DNA of 14,344 bases from JBBQUP01 sp038212305 (GTDB lineage Bacteria; Bacteroidota; Bacteroidia; Bacteroidales; Marinilabiliaceae): the NCBI GenBank assembly GCA_038212305.1, contig JBBQUP010000087.1, positions 1-14,344 of the forward strand, written 5' to 3'. Position numbers and translations under genes: made by a program. Positions 7,094 through 14,259 of this stretch are shown piece after piece (position 1 is the first letter of the stretch; the number at the start of each line of letters is the position of its first letter). Below the pieces are notes generated by a model. It had not been told where the DNA came from. It saw only the letters and a program-made list of their open reading frames with translations, and ran no database searches.

Positions 7094-9529
7094 TTAATTC
7101 TTAGTAATTTCCTTAGTAAAGCGAATGGCATAAATCCACTGAATTAATAACATAAAAAATAAAAGTAGCAGAAGAATTGAAATGTAAATGGGTATTGGAA
7201 GTGAATGATGACTGGTAAATTGATTCATCCATTTAACAATTATAAACCATGTGGTTGGAATTGCTAAGATGAAACCTATAGCAAGGAAAAAAGCTAGGCG
7301 GGACAGAACAAATAACATGTTTTGAAATAAACTGGCACCCATGAGTTGTTGGGTTAATATTTTTTCTTTGTTGATGCAAATAAAAAACTGAATAAGAGAA
7401 ATAAACCCAATTATCATTGAGAAAAATGCAAAAAGCGACATGATGCCAATAAACAATAATATGCGGTCATCATCTTTGTAAAATTTTTTCTGATGTTGCT
7501 CAAAGCTAAAGTAATCCAATGGTTCATCCTTTGCATATTGGTTCCATGTTTTTTTAATGTGTGTTATCGTTTCGTTAGCTGTGTTTGGTTTGTGTTTGAC
7601 AATAATATATCGATAGAATTTTTCATTTGCAGCCAAAAACATCATAGGCAAATCTTTTTCTTTTCGGTCTTTAGTCATAAAATGATTGATCACTCCTTTG
7701 ATTTCGAATTTTCTATCGGGTTCGTTCTTCCCTCCAACTATTTCAATGGTATCGCCAATAAGCTTATCCATCTTTGCATCTTCTAATGCTGGCTTATTCA
7801 CATAAGCACTTAGGCTATCCAATTTTCCGTCTTTATTATTTATATCCGATTGAATATCAATGTTAAAGACTTTGAAAAAATCGTTATCAACAAAATTTAG
7901 TTGCCAGAGAAAATAAGGTGAATTAGGGTTGTTTTTTAGTTTAATTGATGTTTGAAAGTAGGTTTCACCCGGTATGTGCGTTGCAATGGCAATTACTTCA
8001 ATTTCTTGGTTCTCTTTTAGCGAATTTTTGAAATCTGTAATCTGACTTCCAATTGCTTTTCCTCGATTAATTACAATAATATCTTCATAATTGTATCCTG
8101 TTGATTCGTTTTTAATGCTATTTAATTGCCAAAACATTGTCACCAGGATGAGAATTAATGCCGTTGAAATGTGCACTTGGATGGATAAAAATACCCCTCT
8201 GATGTAATAACCTTTATTTGAAGTTGTTGTTGGATTTTGTGCTTGAGTTGTATTAATTCTGATAAAATAGAATGTGGTGATAATTGCCGAAAATAAAGCG
8301 ATACCTAACGTAATGCCCAATGCATATTCGATATCAAATCCATCGCGAAGGTCTGATATTTCCACACCTAATTGCATGACTTTATTGAAAACAGGGAAGA
8401 ATATTTCCAATATCACTAATCCTAGCACTAATGATATTAGGCTAATTAGAGCTGATTCAATAATAAGTTGAATTAAAATTGATCTTTTAGATGCACCCAT
8501 TAAGCGCCTGGTTAACAATTCTTTAATTCGAATGTTAATTCTGGATGTAGATAAGTTGATAAAATTAAGTGATGTTGCAAGTAGTATAATGATGAAAACA
8601 AATAATGCGATTTGAAGATATAGTTTTTTCGAATTTGGCTGAATCTCATTGTCGAGTTTTGAGTTTAAGTGTATCGACAAGATGGGTTGTAACATGAAAT
8701 GAATGACTGAATTGGATTTATTCAGTTTTTCTTGGCCAAAAGCTTCATCTACCTGTAAGTGAAATGCCGTTGGAAGTTGGCTGTTTAATATCGAATCGAA
8801 AATTGTGGGATTAATGAATTCCTTTAGTTTTATATAGTTATAGCAATTAAAGTTTAACCAATTGTTTTTAAATTCGTTGAGTGCGGTTGAGTCTTTTTTT
8901 TGCAATATCATTTGATCGATGGTGGAGATCGATGCAATAAAATCGAATTTTAAGTGCGATGTGCTTTTAACATCTTCGCAAACTCCAGTTATTTTAAGCT
9001 CAGTATCATTTTCGAGTTTTAAATATTTCCCCATGGGATTTACATGGTTGAAATATTTTTGTGCCGTACTTTGAGAAATCACAACGGTATTTGGTTCTAG
9101 CAAGGCTTCATTGGGATTGCCTGATAAAAAAGGAATTCTGAAAATTGAAAAGAATGCCGAGTCGGAGTAAAAAAAGTAATCTTCGTTATAAGTGATTTGC
9201 TGATAGGTTACTTTTTTCGAAAATCCTTTAATGATTTGAGTTGCACTTTCAATATTTAGAGTATCTTTTTTAATAAATTCTAATAATGGTAAAGGGGATG
9301 AGGCTATATGAATAGAATCAGACCCTAAATTACCTGTGCTAACAATTCTATAAATACGATTTGCATCGGGATATTGCGAGTCGAAATTATGCTCAAAACG
9401 CATGAACATGACAATCATTAAACTTAGCGAAATGCCGAAAGCTAAACCACTAATGTTAATTAGTGATTGACCCCGAAAAGTCCATATGTTTCGAAGCACG
9501 CGCAGTAGATGTGTTTTAATGATTTCCAT
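7094..9529 (-). CDS. ABC transporter permease, duplicated FtsX/MacB type
   Basis: This 811-residue protein is built as two similar halves. The first has a membrane helix (23-44) with the family start LINISGLAFGISLSLMIV, then a periplasmic MacB-PCD-like domain (about 45-290), then an FtsX core of three helices (about 303-325, 352-380 and 402-424). The second has a helix (446-468), a smaller periplasmic domain (about 470-680) and three helices (about 690-717, 735-765 and 780-803). Each FtsX core carries a coupling segment ending in LMGAS (343-347 and 729-733). The residues before it (ELLTRR and KILTQQ) differ from the usual E-I-G-(I/V)-R-K pattern. Such permeases mediate efflux, lipoprotein release or peptide sensing rather than import. 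It lies 7 bases after the ATP-binding protein gene, so the two form one unit. No HlyD-type adaptor or TolC-type channel is adjacent, and the substrate cannot be told from the sequence. Confidence 0.85.
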   Translation of the reverse strand: MEIIKTHLLRVLRNIWTFRGQSLINISGLAFGISLSLMIVMFMRFEHNFDSQYPDANRIYRIVSTGNLGSDSIHIASSPLPLLEFIKKDTLNIESATQIIKGFSKKVTYQQITYNEDYFFYSDSAFFSIFRIPFLSGNPNEALLEPNTVVISQSTAQKYFNHVNPMGKYLKLENDTELKITGVCEDVKSTSHLKFDFIASISTIDQMILQKKDSTALNEFKNNWLNFNCYNYIKLKEFINPTIFDSILNSQLPTAFHLQVDEAFGQEKLNKSNSVIHFMLQPILSIHLNSKLDNEIQPNSKKLYLQIALFVFIIILLATSLNFINLSTSRINIRIKELLTRRLMGASKRSILIQLIIESALISLISLVLGLVILEIFFPVFNKVMQLGVEISDLRDGFDIEYALGITLGIALFSAIITTFYFIRINTTQAQNPTTTSNKGYYIRGVFLSIQVHISTALILILVTMFWQLNSIKNESTGYNYEDIIVINRGKAIGSQITDFKNSLKENQEIEVIAIATHIPGETYFQTSIKLKNNPNSPYFLWQLNFVDNDFFKVFNIDIQSDINNKDGKLDSLSAYVNKPALEDAKMDKLIGDTIEIVGGKNEPDRKFEIKGVINHFMTKDRKEKDLPMMFLAANEKFYRYIIVKHKPNTANETITHIKKTWNQYAKDEPLDYFSFEQHQKKFYKDDDRILLFIGIMSLFAFFSMIIGFISLIQFFICINKEKILTQQLMGASLFQNMLFVLSRLAFFLAIGFILAIPTTWFIIVKWMNQFTSHHSLPIPIYISILLLLLFFMLLIQWIYAIRFTKEITKN

Positions 9530-9536
9530 TTTAAAC

Positions 9537-10211
9537 TTAAAGAGTCGGTGCGTTTACTAAATGACCATCGGATAAATAAATACATCTGTCGGCTTTTTGT
9601 GCTATAGATACTGATTGTGTGAAAACGATAATGGTCGTGTTTTGCCGGTTGATCTTCTCAATCATTGTCATAATTTCTTCACTTTCAGATGAATTTAAGC
9701 GACTCGTTGGTTCATCTATTAACAACAGTTGTGGGTTAGATACCGTTGCACGAGCAATGGATACCACTTGACGTTGAAGTTGAGTTAATTGTTTAGGCAA
9801 TAATTTTTTTTTGTGCGTGAGATTGAAATTTTCAAGAATAGTATTAACCATTTTTGATCTCTCATTTTTCGAAATATTCATATAATACAATGGCAATGCA
9901 ATGTTTTCGCCTATGTCTAAATCTTCAATTAACATATCTTGTTCAAGCGACAAACCAATTAATCCTTTACGATTACTAAGTAATTGTTTGTTCGTAAGGT
10001 TCGAGAAGTTTTTATCGCGAAAATGATAATCTCCAGTTGTAGGTTCTTCTAATAAACCTAATATTTTAAATAAGGTGGTTTTCCCCGACCCAGAATTTCC
10101 TTGTACACATATGTATTCTCCAATTTCAAAAGTGAGATTTATATGCCTGAGAGCAACCTTTTCAGTTTCTCCATCCACATAATACTTATCAATGTCTGTT
10201 AGTCGAATCAT
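9537..10211 (-). CDS. ABC transporter ATP-binding protein with degenerate catalytic motifs
   Basis: The protein has 224 residues from the ATG at 10211 (MIRLTDIDKYY, the usual family start). An in-frame ATG at 10238 would add 9 polar residues (MHLKTNNYS). Walker A is intact (GNSGSGKTT), and so is Walker B with IDEPTS. Four other conserved sites are changed, numbered from 10211. The Q-loop Gln is Glu90 (IGLSLEQ). The LSGGQ signature reads LTQLQ (142-146), and the Arg that usually follows is Val149. The D-loop Asp is Asn173 (SRLN). The H-loop His is Gln199 (VFTQSV). The fold and the paired permease argue that it is expressed and binds nucleotide. The missing glycines and histidine predict weak or absent hydrolysis. 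There are no frameshifts or stops, so this is not simple decay. The gene diverges from the response regulator gene across about 430 bp. Confidence 0.85.
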   Translation of the reverse strand: MIRLTDIDKYYVDGETEKVALRHINLTFEIGEYICVQGNSGSGKTTLFKILGLLEEPTTGDYHFRDKNFSNLTNKQLLSNRKGLIGLSLEQDMLIEDLDIGENIALPLYYMNISKNERSKMVNTILENFNLTHKKKLLPKQLTQLQRQVVSIARATVSNPQLLLIDEPTSRLNSSESEEIMTMIEKINRQNTTIIVFTQSVSIAQKADRCIYLSDGHLVNAPTL

Positions 10212-10414
10212 ACTGTAATTGTTCGTTTTTAGATGCATTAGTGTACGTATTCGAACACTTTAATAGAGTGCTTACTAATGAATAAAATTAAAAAATAAGA
10301 TTGGCATTATTTTTCAACTTATTGTATATGAGTGTTGTGTTGATGTGTTTGGTAATAATAATCTTTTTGTTATTTACTAAAAGGACTCTCATTTTCAACA
10401 CACTACAAGCATTA

Positions 10415-10432
10415 GCATCATATTTTATGCCA
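10415..10432 (-). promoter_or_regulatory. Weak sigma-54-like promoter candidate for the ABC pair
   Basis: The minus strand reads TGGCATAAAATATGATGC. TGGCA fits the -24 element. At the correct 10-base spacing after GG the -12 dinucleotide is GA instead of GC, so the match to TGGCAC-N5-TTGC is partial. A start near 10407 would give a leader of roughly 195 bases. It is reported because the adjacent regulator is of the sigma-54-activating class. Confidence 0.3.
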
Positions 10433-10522
10433 TAGCTTTTAATAGGTTATAAACAACGATCTTACAAATAAGGCATGTAATTTGAAAAAGAGAGTTGTAT
10501 TTATATGGTTTTTGGTTTTTTG

Positions 10523-10540
10523 TAGCAATAGTTTTTGCTA
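10523..10540. repeat. Inverted repeat TAGCAA-N6-TTGCTA, possible activator site
   Basis: Two perfect 6-bp arms are separated by TAGTTT. The dyad spacing of about one and a half helical turns suits a dimeric Fis-type helix-turn-helix protein. It lies about 125 bases upstream of the start predicted for the sigma-54-like element that faces the ABC pair, a typical enhancer distance. The assignment to the neighbouring regulator is inference. Confidence 0.4.
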
Positions 10541-10571
10541 TTTGCACCTAAATATGAGCAAAAAAATCAAA

Positions 10572-10590
10572 TTGAGCTATACATGCTCAA
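10572..10590. repeat. Inverted repeat TTGAGC-N7-GCTCAA overlapping the regulator promoter
   Basis: Perfect 6-bp arms surround TATACAT. The dyad covers roughly -41 to -23 relative to the start expected from the -7 element at 10600-10607. It therefore lies where a repressor or autoregulator would act on the response regulator gene. A further TGAGCA at 10555-10560 repeats part of the left arm. Confidence 0.4.
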
Positions 10591-10599
10591 AATAAGTTA

Positions 10600-10607
10600 T
10601 AAATTTG
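10600..10607 (+). promoter_or_regulatory. Candidate -7 promoter element for the response regulator/kinase operon
   Basis: TAAATTTG matches TAnnTTTG exactly and predicts a start near 10613, with a leader of about 32 bases to the ATG at 10645. A TTG at 10572-10574 is too far upstream to be a standard -33 element. Confidence 0.5.
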
Positions 10608-10644
10608 GTATTCTATTAGTTAGATATTAATATTTTGTATTATT

Positions 10645-12021
10645 ATGAATTTTAAAAATGGCAAGATCTTAATTGTTGACGACAATACAGATATTCTTTT
10701 TGCCTTGAAGCTTCTACTAAAACCTTATATGGGGTTAGTTACGGTGTCGGATGATCCAACTCAAATACCACGACTATTGGGCGAGGAGACTTATGATGTG
10801 ATTTTATTAGATATGAATTTCACACGCGATGCTCAATCGGGACAAGAGGGATTCGATTGGTTGGATCGCATTCTAAGAATTGAGCCTCAGTCGGTTGTGT
10901 TGTTTTTAACCGCTTATGGTGATGTTGAAAAGTCGGTGAAAGCAATTAAGGCTGGAGCGGTTGATTTTATTTTAAAACCTTGGCAAAACGAAAAGCTTTT
11001 AGCCACTGTGTCAGCTGCCATCCAATTAAGACGATCTAAAAATGAGGTGGTAGAATTAAAGAGCAAACAGCGTGAAATGAGTTCGATTAATGACCAGCCA
11101 TTTACTGATTTTATTGGAACATCGCCTCTAATGAAAAAAGTTTTTAACACCATTCACAAAGTGGCCGGTACCGATGCCAATGTGTTGATTTTAGGTGAAA
11201 ATGGTACGGGAAAAGAGTTGGTTGCCAGAGCTTTGCATCGCCATAGTCATCGTTCGAATGAACCATTTGTAAGTGTTGATTTGGGTGCCATTAGCGAGTC
11301 GTTGTTCGAAAGTGAGTTGTTTGGGCACGTCAAGGGAGCTTTTACTGATGCTAAAGCTGATCGTCCAGGTCGATTTGAACTTGCACATGGAGGTACATTG
11401 TTTTTAGATGAAATAGGAAATTTGTCGTTACCTCTTCAATCTAAATTACTGACGGTGCTTGAACGGCGTGAGGTGATACGAGTGGGTGCCAATAAACCCA
11501 AACCAATTGATATTCGGTTGATTTGTGCAACCAACTTGCCTATTCAGCAAATGATTACGACCGATGAGTTTAGGCAGGATTTGTTTTTTAGAGTCAACAC
11601 CGTTGAAATTGATTTACCACCTCTGCGCGAAAGAACTGAAGATTTAGTGCTTTTGGGAGATCATTTTTTGAAGATATTTAATAAAAAGTACAAGCGAAAT
11701 ATTGAGAAATTATCGAAAAATGTATTAAAAAAATTAATGAGTTACAATTGGCCGGGAAATGTTCGGGAATTTCAGCATGTTATTGAGCGTGCTGTCATTA
11801 TGTGCGATAGTATTCAATTGAATGAAGATGATTTTCAATTAACAAATTATAAAGCGGCACCCGACGAATTAAGTTTTGAGACTTATAATTTGGATGAAAT
11901 GGAGCAGCGAATCATCGAAAAAGTATTAAAGACGAATCATGGAAATGTGTCAAAAGCTGCGTCTGATCTTGGATTAACACGTACATCGTTGTACCGCAGA
12001 ATGGAAAAATATGGGCTTTAA
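10645..12021 (+). CDS. Sigma-54-dependent response regulator, NtrC family
   Basis: The protein has 458 residues. A receiver domain (about 1-125) has acidic Asp12/Asp13, phosphoacceptor Asp56 (LLDMN), Thr89 and Lys111. A AAA+ domain (about 153-390) has Walker A GENGTGKE (184-191), Walker B FLDEIG (Asp255, Glu256), sensor I ICATN and sensor II WPGNVREF (369-376). A C-terminal Fis-type helix-turn-helix follows (about 433-458, NVSKAASDLGLTRTSLYRRM). The sigma-54 contact loop reads GAFTDA (231-236) rather than the standard GAFTGA. Phosphorylation by the downstream kinase is expected to trigger oligomerisation and activation of sigma-54 promoters. Its 3' end overlaps the kinase gene by 11 bases, so the two are co-translated. 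The divergent ABC pair is the obvious candidate target, which is inference. Confidence 0.95.
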   Translation: MNFKNGKILIVDDNTDILFALKLLLKPYMGLVTVSDDPTQIPRLLGEETYDVILLDMNFTRDAQSGQEGFDWLDRILRIEPQSVVLFLTAYGDVEKSVKAIKAGAVDFILKPWQNEKLLATVSAAIQLRRSKNEVVELKSKQREMSSINDQPFTDFIGTSPLMKKVFNTIHKVAGTDANVLILGENGTGKELVARALHRHSHRSNEPFVSVDLGAISESLFESELFGHVKGAFTDAKADRPGRFELAHGGTLFLDEIGNLSLPLQSKLLTVLERREVIRVGANKPKPIDIRLICATNLPIQQMITTDEFRQDLFFRVNTVEIDLPPLRERTEDLVLLGDHFLKIFNKKYKRNIEKLSKNVLKKLMSYNWPGNVREFQHVIERAVIMCDSIQLNEDDFQLTNYKAAPDELSFETYNLDEMEQRIIEKVLKTNHGNVSKAASDLGLTRTSLYRRMEKYGL

Positions 12022-13372
12022 TAGTTTTCGAATAAATATTTTAATGCGAACTCTGCTTTTAGCGGGCTCTATGTTTTTGTTCTTTTTCCTGTTTTTTAAT
12101 ACCATCCTAACCATGACTCTGGTTCTGGTTGGGGCACTTATTATTTTTCAAATTGTATCTCTGTTCTATTATTTAGATAGGACCACTCGAGTTTTGAATA
12201 ATTTTTTAGAATCAATTCGATACTCCGATTTTACCAGAACTTTTCAGATTGAGAACAGCGATTCATCGTTCAATAAGCTAAAGCAGGCTTTCAATCAAGT
12301 CATAAAAGAGTTTCAGGAAGTTCGAGCCGAAAAAGATGAGCATTATTTTTATTTGCAAACCATCATTCAACACATTGGAATAGGTCTTATCGCATTTCAA
12401 AAAGATGGGAAAGTGGAATTAATAAATAATGCCACTAAAAAACTATTTCAATTGCGAAATTTATCTAATATTCAGTCGCTTAAAGAGGTGAGTCCGGAGT
12501 TAGTTAATCAATTACTAACGATTAAACATGGCGAGAATGTTTTGGTTAAAATAAGGGATAAAGACGGATTTCTACAATTGTCGGTGTATGCAACTCAGTT
12601 TACAATTAATACACGACCAATTATGTTGGTGAGTATTAAAAACATTCAGCACGAATTAGACGAAAAAGAGATGGAGTCGTGGCAGAAACTTATTCAGGTT
12701 CTTACTCATGAAATCATGAACTCCATAGCGCCTATTTCATCTTTGTCATCCTCTTTGCCTTTGATTTTAAATCAGGTCTCTGATCGTTTGGTTGACAAGA
12801 TGGTTGATCCTATTGTTGTTGAGGATATTAAAGAGGTTGAACAGGCGTTAACCACCATTCATAAACGAACAGATGGATTAATCCATTTTGTGAATACTTA
12901 TCGTAGTTTAACAAAGGTTCCTGAACCTATTTTTGGGAATTTCTTAATTGTTGATTTGTTTAATAATATCGTAGGATTACACGGAAATGATGCTGCATCG
13001 TTGGGCGTAAAAACGGAAATAATTGTTGAGCCACAAACACTTGAGCTCTCGGCCGATGAAAAATTAATTGAGCAAGTGTTGATTAATTTGTATAAAAATG
13101 CCATGCAGGCTTTAAATGGACGTCCGAATTCACATATTCAATTCAAAGCTTTTATAAATAATCGGAGCAGAATTACAATTCAGGTAATCGACAATGGGCC
13201 AGGTATATTGCCGCAGGTGATCGATAAAATATTTATTCCATTTTTCTCAACAAAACAACAAGGGAGTGGAATTGGACTTAGTTTGTCGCGTCAAATTCTT
13301 CGAATGCATAATGGAACGTTACATGCTTATTCTGAGCCGGAGCAAGAAACAAAGTTTACGCTTACTTTTTAA
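12011..13372 (+). CDS. Sensor histidine kinase with minimal extracellular region
   Basis: The protein has 453 residues. A hydrophobic block at residues 12-55 forms two back-to-back membrane helices with almost no loop between them. A HAMP-like or coil linker follows (about 56-110), then a PAS-like domain (about 113-212, IGLIAFQKDGKVELINNA), then the kinase core. The core has H-box LTHEIMNSIAPI (His233), N-box NLYKNAMQAL (Asn363), G1 DNGPGI (394-399), F-box FIPFFSTK (408-415) and G2 GSGIGLSLS (418-426). All catalytic motifs look intact. The start at 12011 overlaps the regulator gene by 11 bases; an ATG at 12044 would remove part of the first helix lead-in. The lack of a periplasmic sensor suggests signals arise in the membrane, in the cytosol via PAS, or from a partner membrane protein. 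It converges on rex with a 4-nt overlap. Confidence 0.94.
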   Translation: MGFNSFRINILMRTLLLAGSMFLFFFLFFNTILTMTLVLVGALIIFQIVSLFYYLDRTTRVLNNFLESIRYSDFTRTFQIENSDSSFNKLKQAFNQVIKEFQEVRAEKDEHYFYLQTIIQHIGIGLIAFQKDGKVELINNATKKLFQLRNLSNIQSLKEVSPELVNQLLTIKHGENVLVKIRDKDGFLQLSVYATQFTINTRPIMLVSIKNIQHELDEKEMESWQKLIQVLTHEIMNSIAPISSLSSSLPLILNQVSDRLVDKMVDPIVVEDIKEVEQALTTIHKRTDGLIHFVNTYRSLTKVPEPIFGNFLIVDLFNNIVGLHGNDAASLGVKTEIIVEPQTLELSADEKLIEQVLINLYKNAMQALNGRPNSHIQFKAFINNRSRITIQVIDNGPGILPQVIDKIFIPFFSTKQQGSGIGLSLSRQILRMHNGTLHAYSEPEQETKFTLTF

Positions 13373-14016
13373 CGGCCATGCTTGGTGTGTAGGCGGTTGA
13401 ACATAACTGCCAAGTGAGCGTAAAGTGATGTGTTTTGGACAATAATATCATCCGTTAGTCTTATTCGTACAGGAGTAAAATTCCAAATGGCTTTTATTCC
13501 TTTACTAACCATTAATTCAGCTGTGCTTTGAGCATTTTCAACCGGTACAGTTAGTATCCCAACCTTAACTGGGCTTTGAGAATAGGATAAAAATACATCT
13601 AAATTTTTAATCTCAACTCCTTCAATGGTTCGTCCAATAATTTCGGGCCTGATATCAAACGCAGTCACTATTTTTAGTCCAAACTGTTTTAGTCCATGAT
13701 CGTGAAGCAACGCTGTTCCTAAACTTCCTGCACCAAATAAAAATGCATTGTCCATAACTCGAAATCCTAAAAACTCTTCGAGCGTTTCTATCAGTGGCTC
13801 AACCTCGTAACCAACGCGGGTTTTACCTGTTATCGGTGTGTATGATAAATCTTTAGTTACCTGCGTGTGATCAATACCCATATCACGAGCAATGTGGGTT
13901 GAGGAAACAAATTTGTATCCTTTAGTATGAGCCAACTTTACATAGGCCAAATAACATGGCATTCTTCGTAATGCAGGTTCTGGTACAAGTTTGTCTTTCT
14001 TTTGTTCGGATTCCAT
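13369..14016 (-). CDS. rex: Redox-sensing transcriptional repressor Rex
   Basis: The 215-residue protein matches the length of Rex. An N-terminal winged helix (about 10-75) carries VPEPALRRMPCYLAYV and the SSTHIARDMGIDHTQVTKDLS recognition region (first part 38-50), followed by GKTRVGYEV. A Rossmann NAD(H)-binding domain has GAGSLG (95-100), AFDIRPEIIGRTIEGVEI (119-136), LTVPVENAQ and NFTPVRI (179-185). A short C-terminal helix serves domain-swapped dimerisation. Rex senses the NADH/NAD+ ratio and represses fermentation and respiration genes when NADH is low. No Rex operator of the TTGTGAA-N6-TTCACAA type was seen in the window, so its targets lie elsewhere. The stop codon shares the bases TTAA with the kinase stop on the opposite strand. 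Confidence 0.95.
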   Translation of the reverse strand: MESEQKKDKLVPEPALRRMPCYLAYVKLAHTKGYKFVSSTHIARDMGIDHTQVTKDLSYTPITGKTRVGYEVEPLIETLEEFLGFRVMDNAFLFGAGSLGTALLHDHGLKQFGLKIVTAFDIRPEIIGRTIEGVEIKNLDVFLSYSQSPVKVGILTVPVENAQSTAELMVSKGIKAIWNFTPVRIRLTDDIIVQNTSLYAHLAVMFNRLHTKHGR

Positions 14017-14029
14017 TTATATTAGCGGT

Positions 14030-14071
14030 TGAATGATCAGTACAAAAGTAACTAACTTTTTGAACCATTCA
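14030..14071. repeat. Imperfect inverted repeat flanking the rex -7 element
   Basis: TGAATGATCA on the plus strand and TGAATGGTTCA on the minus strand face each other across 21 bases that contain the rex promoter candidate. The shared core is TGAATG. It does not resemble the known Rex operator, so autoregulation is not implied. It could bind another regulator or be chance. Confidence 0.25.
14043..14050 (-). promoter_or_regulatory. Candidate -7 promoter element for rex
   Basis: The minus strand reads TACTTTTG, an exact TAnnTTTG match, 27 bases upstream of the rex ATG at 14016. The predicted start is near 14037. It lies inside an imperfect long-range inverted repeat: TGAATGATCA at 14030-14039 and the complement of TGAATGGTTCA at 14061-14071. 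Confidence 0.5.
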
Positions 14072-14259
14072 TCTGTTTTTTGGTTTTCGTTATTGGATTT
14101 ATCGATGCATAAATGAGCTTAATCCTAATTGAGTTCATCAATTAATACATTTAGATAGGTTTATTTTTAACCTGACTAGCTGATTTAGTACCTGTTTAAA
14201 TTTAATTTATAGGTATAGGCGCTTAGACCTCCCTTGTTAAGTACTGATTTTATTCATAT
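14072..14259. other. AT-rich non-coding stretch between rex promoter and transposase remnant
   Basis: No open frame of useful length and no RNA gene is recognisable. Its right part probably belongs to the insertion sequence whose transposase ends at 14260. A GC-richer island at 14212-14233 stands out from the surrounding A/T runs. Confidence 0.4.
14212..14233. repeat. Possible insertion-sequence end (terminal inverted repeat candidate)
   Basis: GGTATAGGCGCTTAGACCTC begins 48 bases beyond the transposase stop. It is markedly more GC-rich than its surroundings and starts with GG, as many IS1595-type ends do. The other end is outside the window, so the repeat cannot be confirmed, and no target duplication can be scored. 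Confidence 0.3.

Larger units (their letters stand above)
10212..10644. other. Divergent control region between the ABC pair and the two-component pair
   Basis: About 430 bp of AT-rich DNA has no credible gene on either strand. It holds two perfect inverted repeats (10523-10540 and 10572-10590), a -7 element for the response regulator gene (10600-10607) and a sigma-54-like element pointing at the ABC pair (10415-10432). No TAnnTTTG match was found reading towards the ABC genes. Its unusual length and the NtrC-type regulator next to it suggest that transcription is controlled here. Confidence 0.55.

Noticed and set aside
9537..10238. Reading the degenerate ABC ATPase as a pseudogene
   Set aside because: The frame is uninterrupted and full length, Walker A/B are intact, and it is tightly spaced with an intact permease gene.
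10301..10316. Plus-strand TTGGCA sequence resembling a sigma-54 -24 element
   Set aside because: The -12 position has no GC or GA at the right spacing, and it lies over 320 bases upstream of the response regulator start.
10471..10486. Plus-strand AGGCATGTAATTTGAA as a sigma-54 promoter for the response regulator gene
   Set aside because: Spacing is right, but TGG and GC are both imperfect. A perfect TAnnTTTG element closer to the gene is the better promoter.
14030..14071. Rex autoregulatory operator upstream of rex
   Set aside because: The sequence lacks the TTGTGAA/TTCACAA halves of known Rex sites; the dyad there is a different, imperfect motif.
14072..14259. tRNA, small RNA or CRISPR structure in the rex-IS gap
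   Set aside because: No cloverleaf, repeat-spacer pattern or strong hairpin with a T-run was seen.
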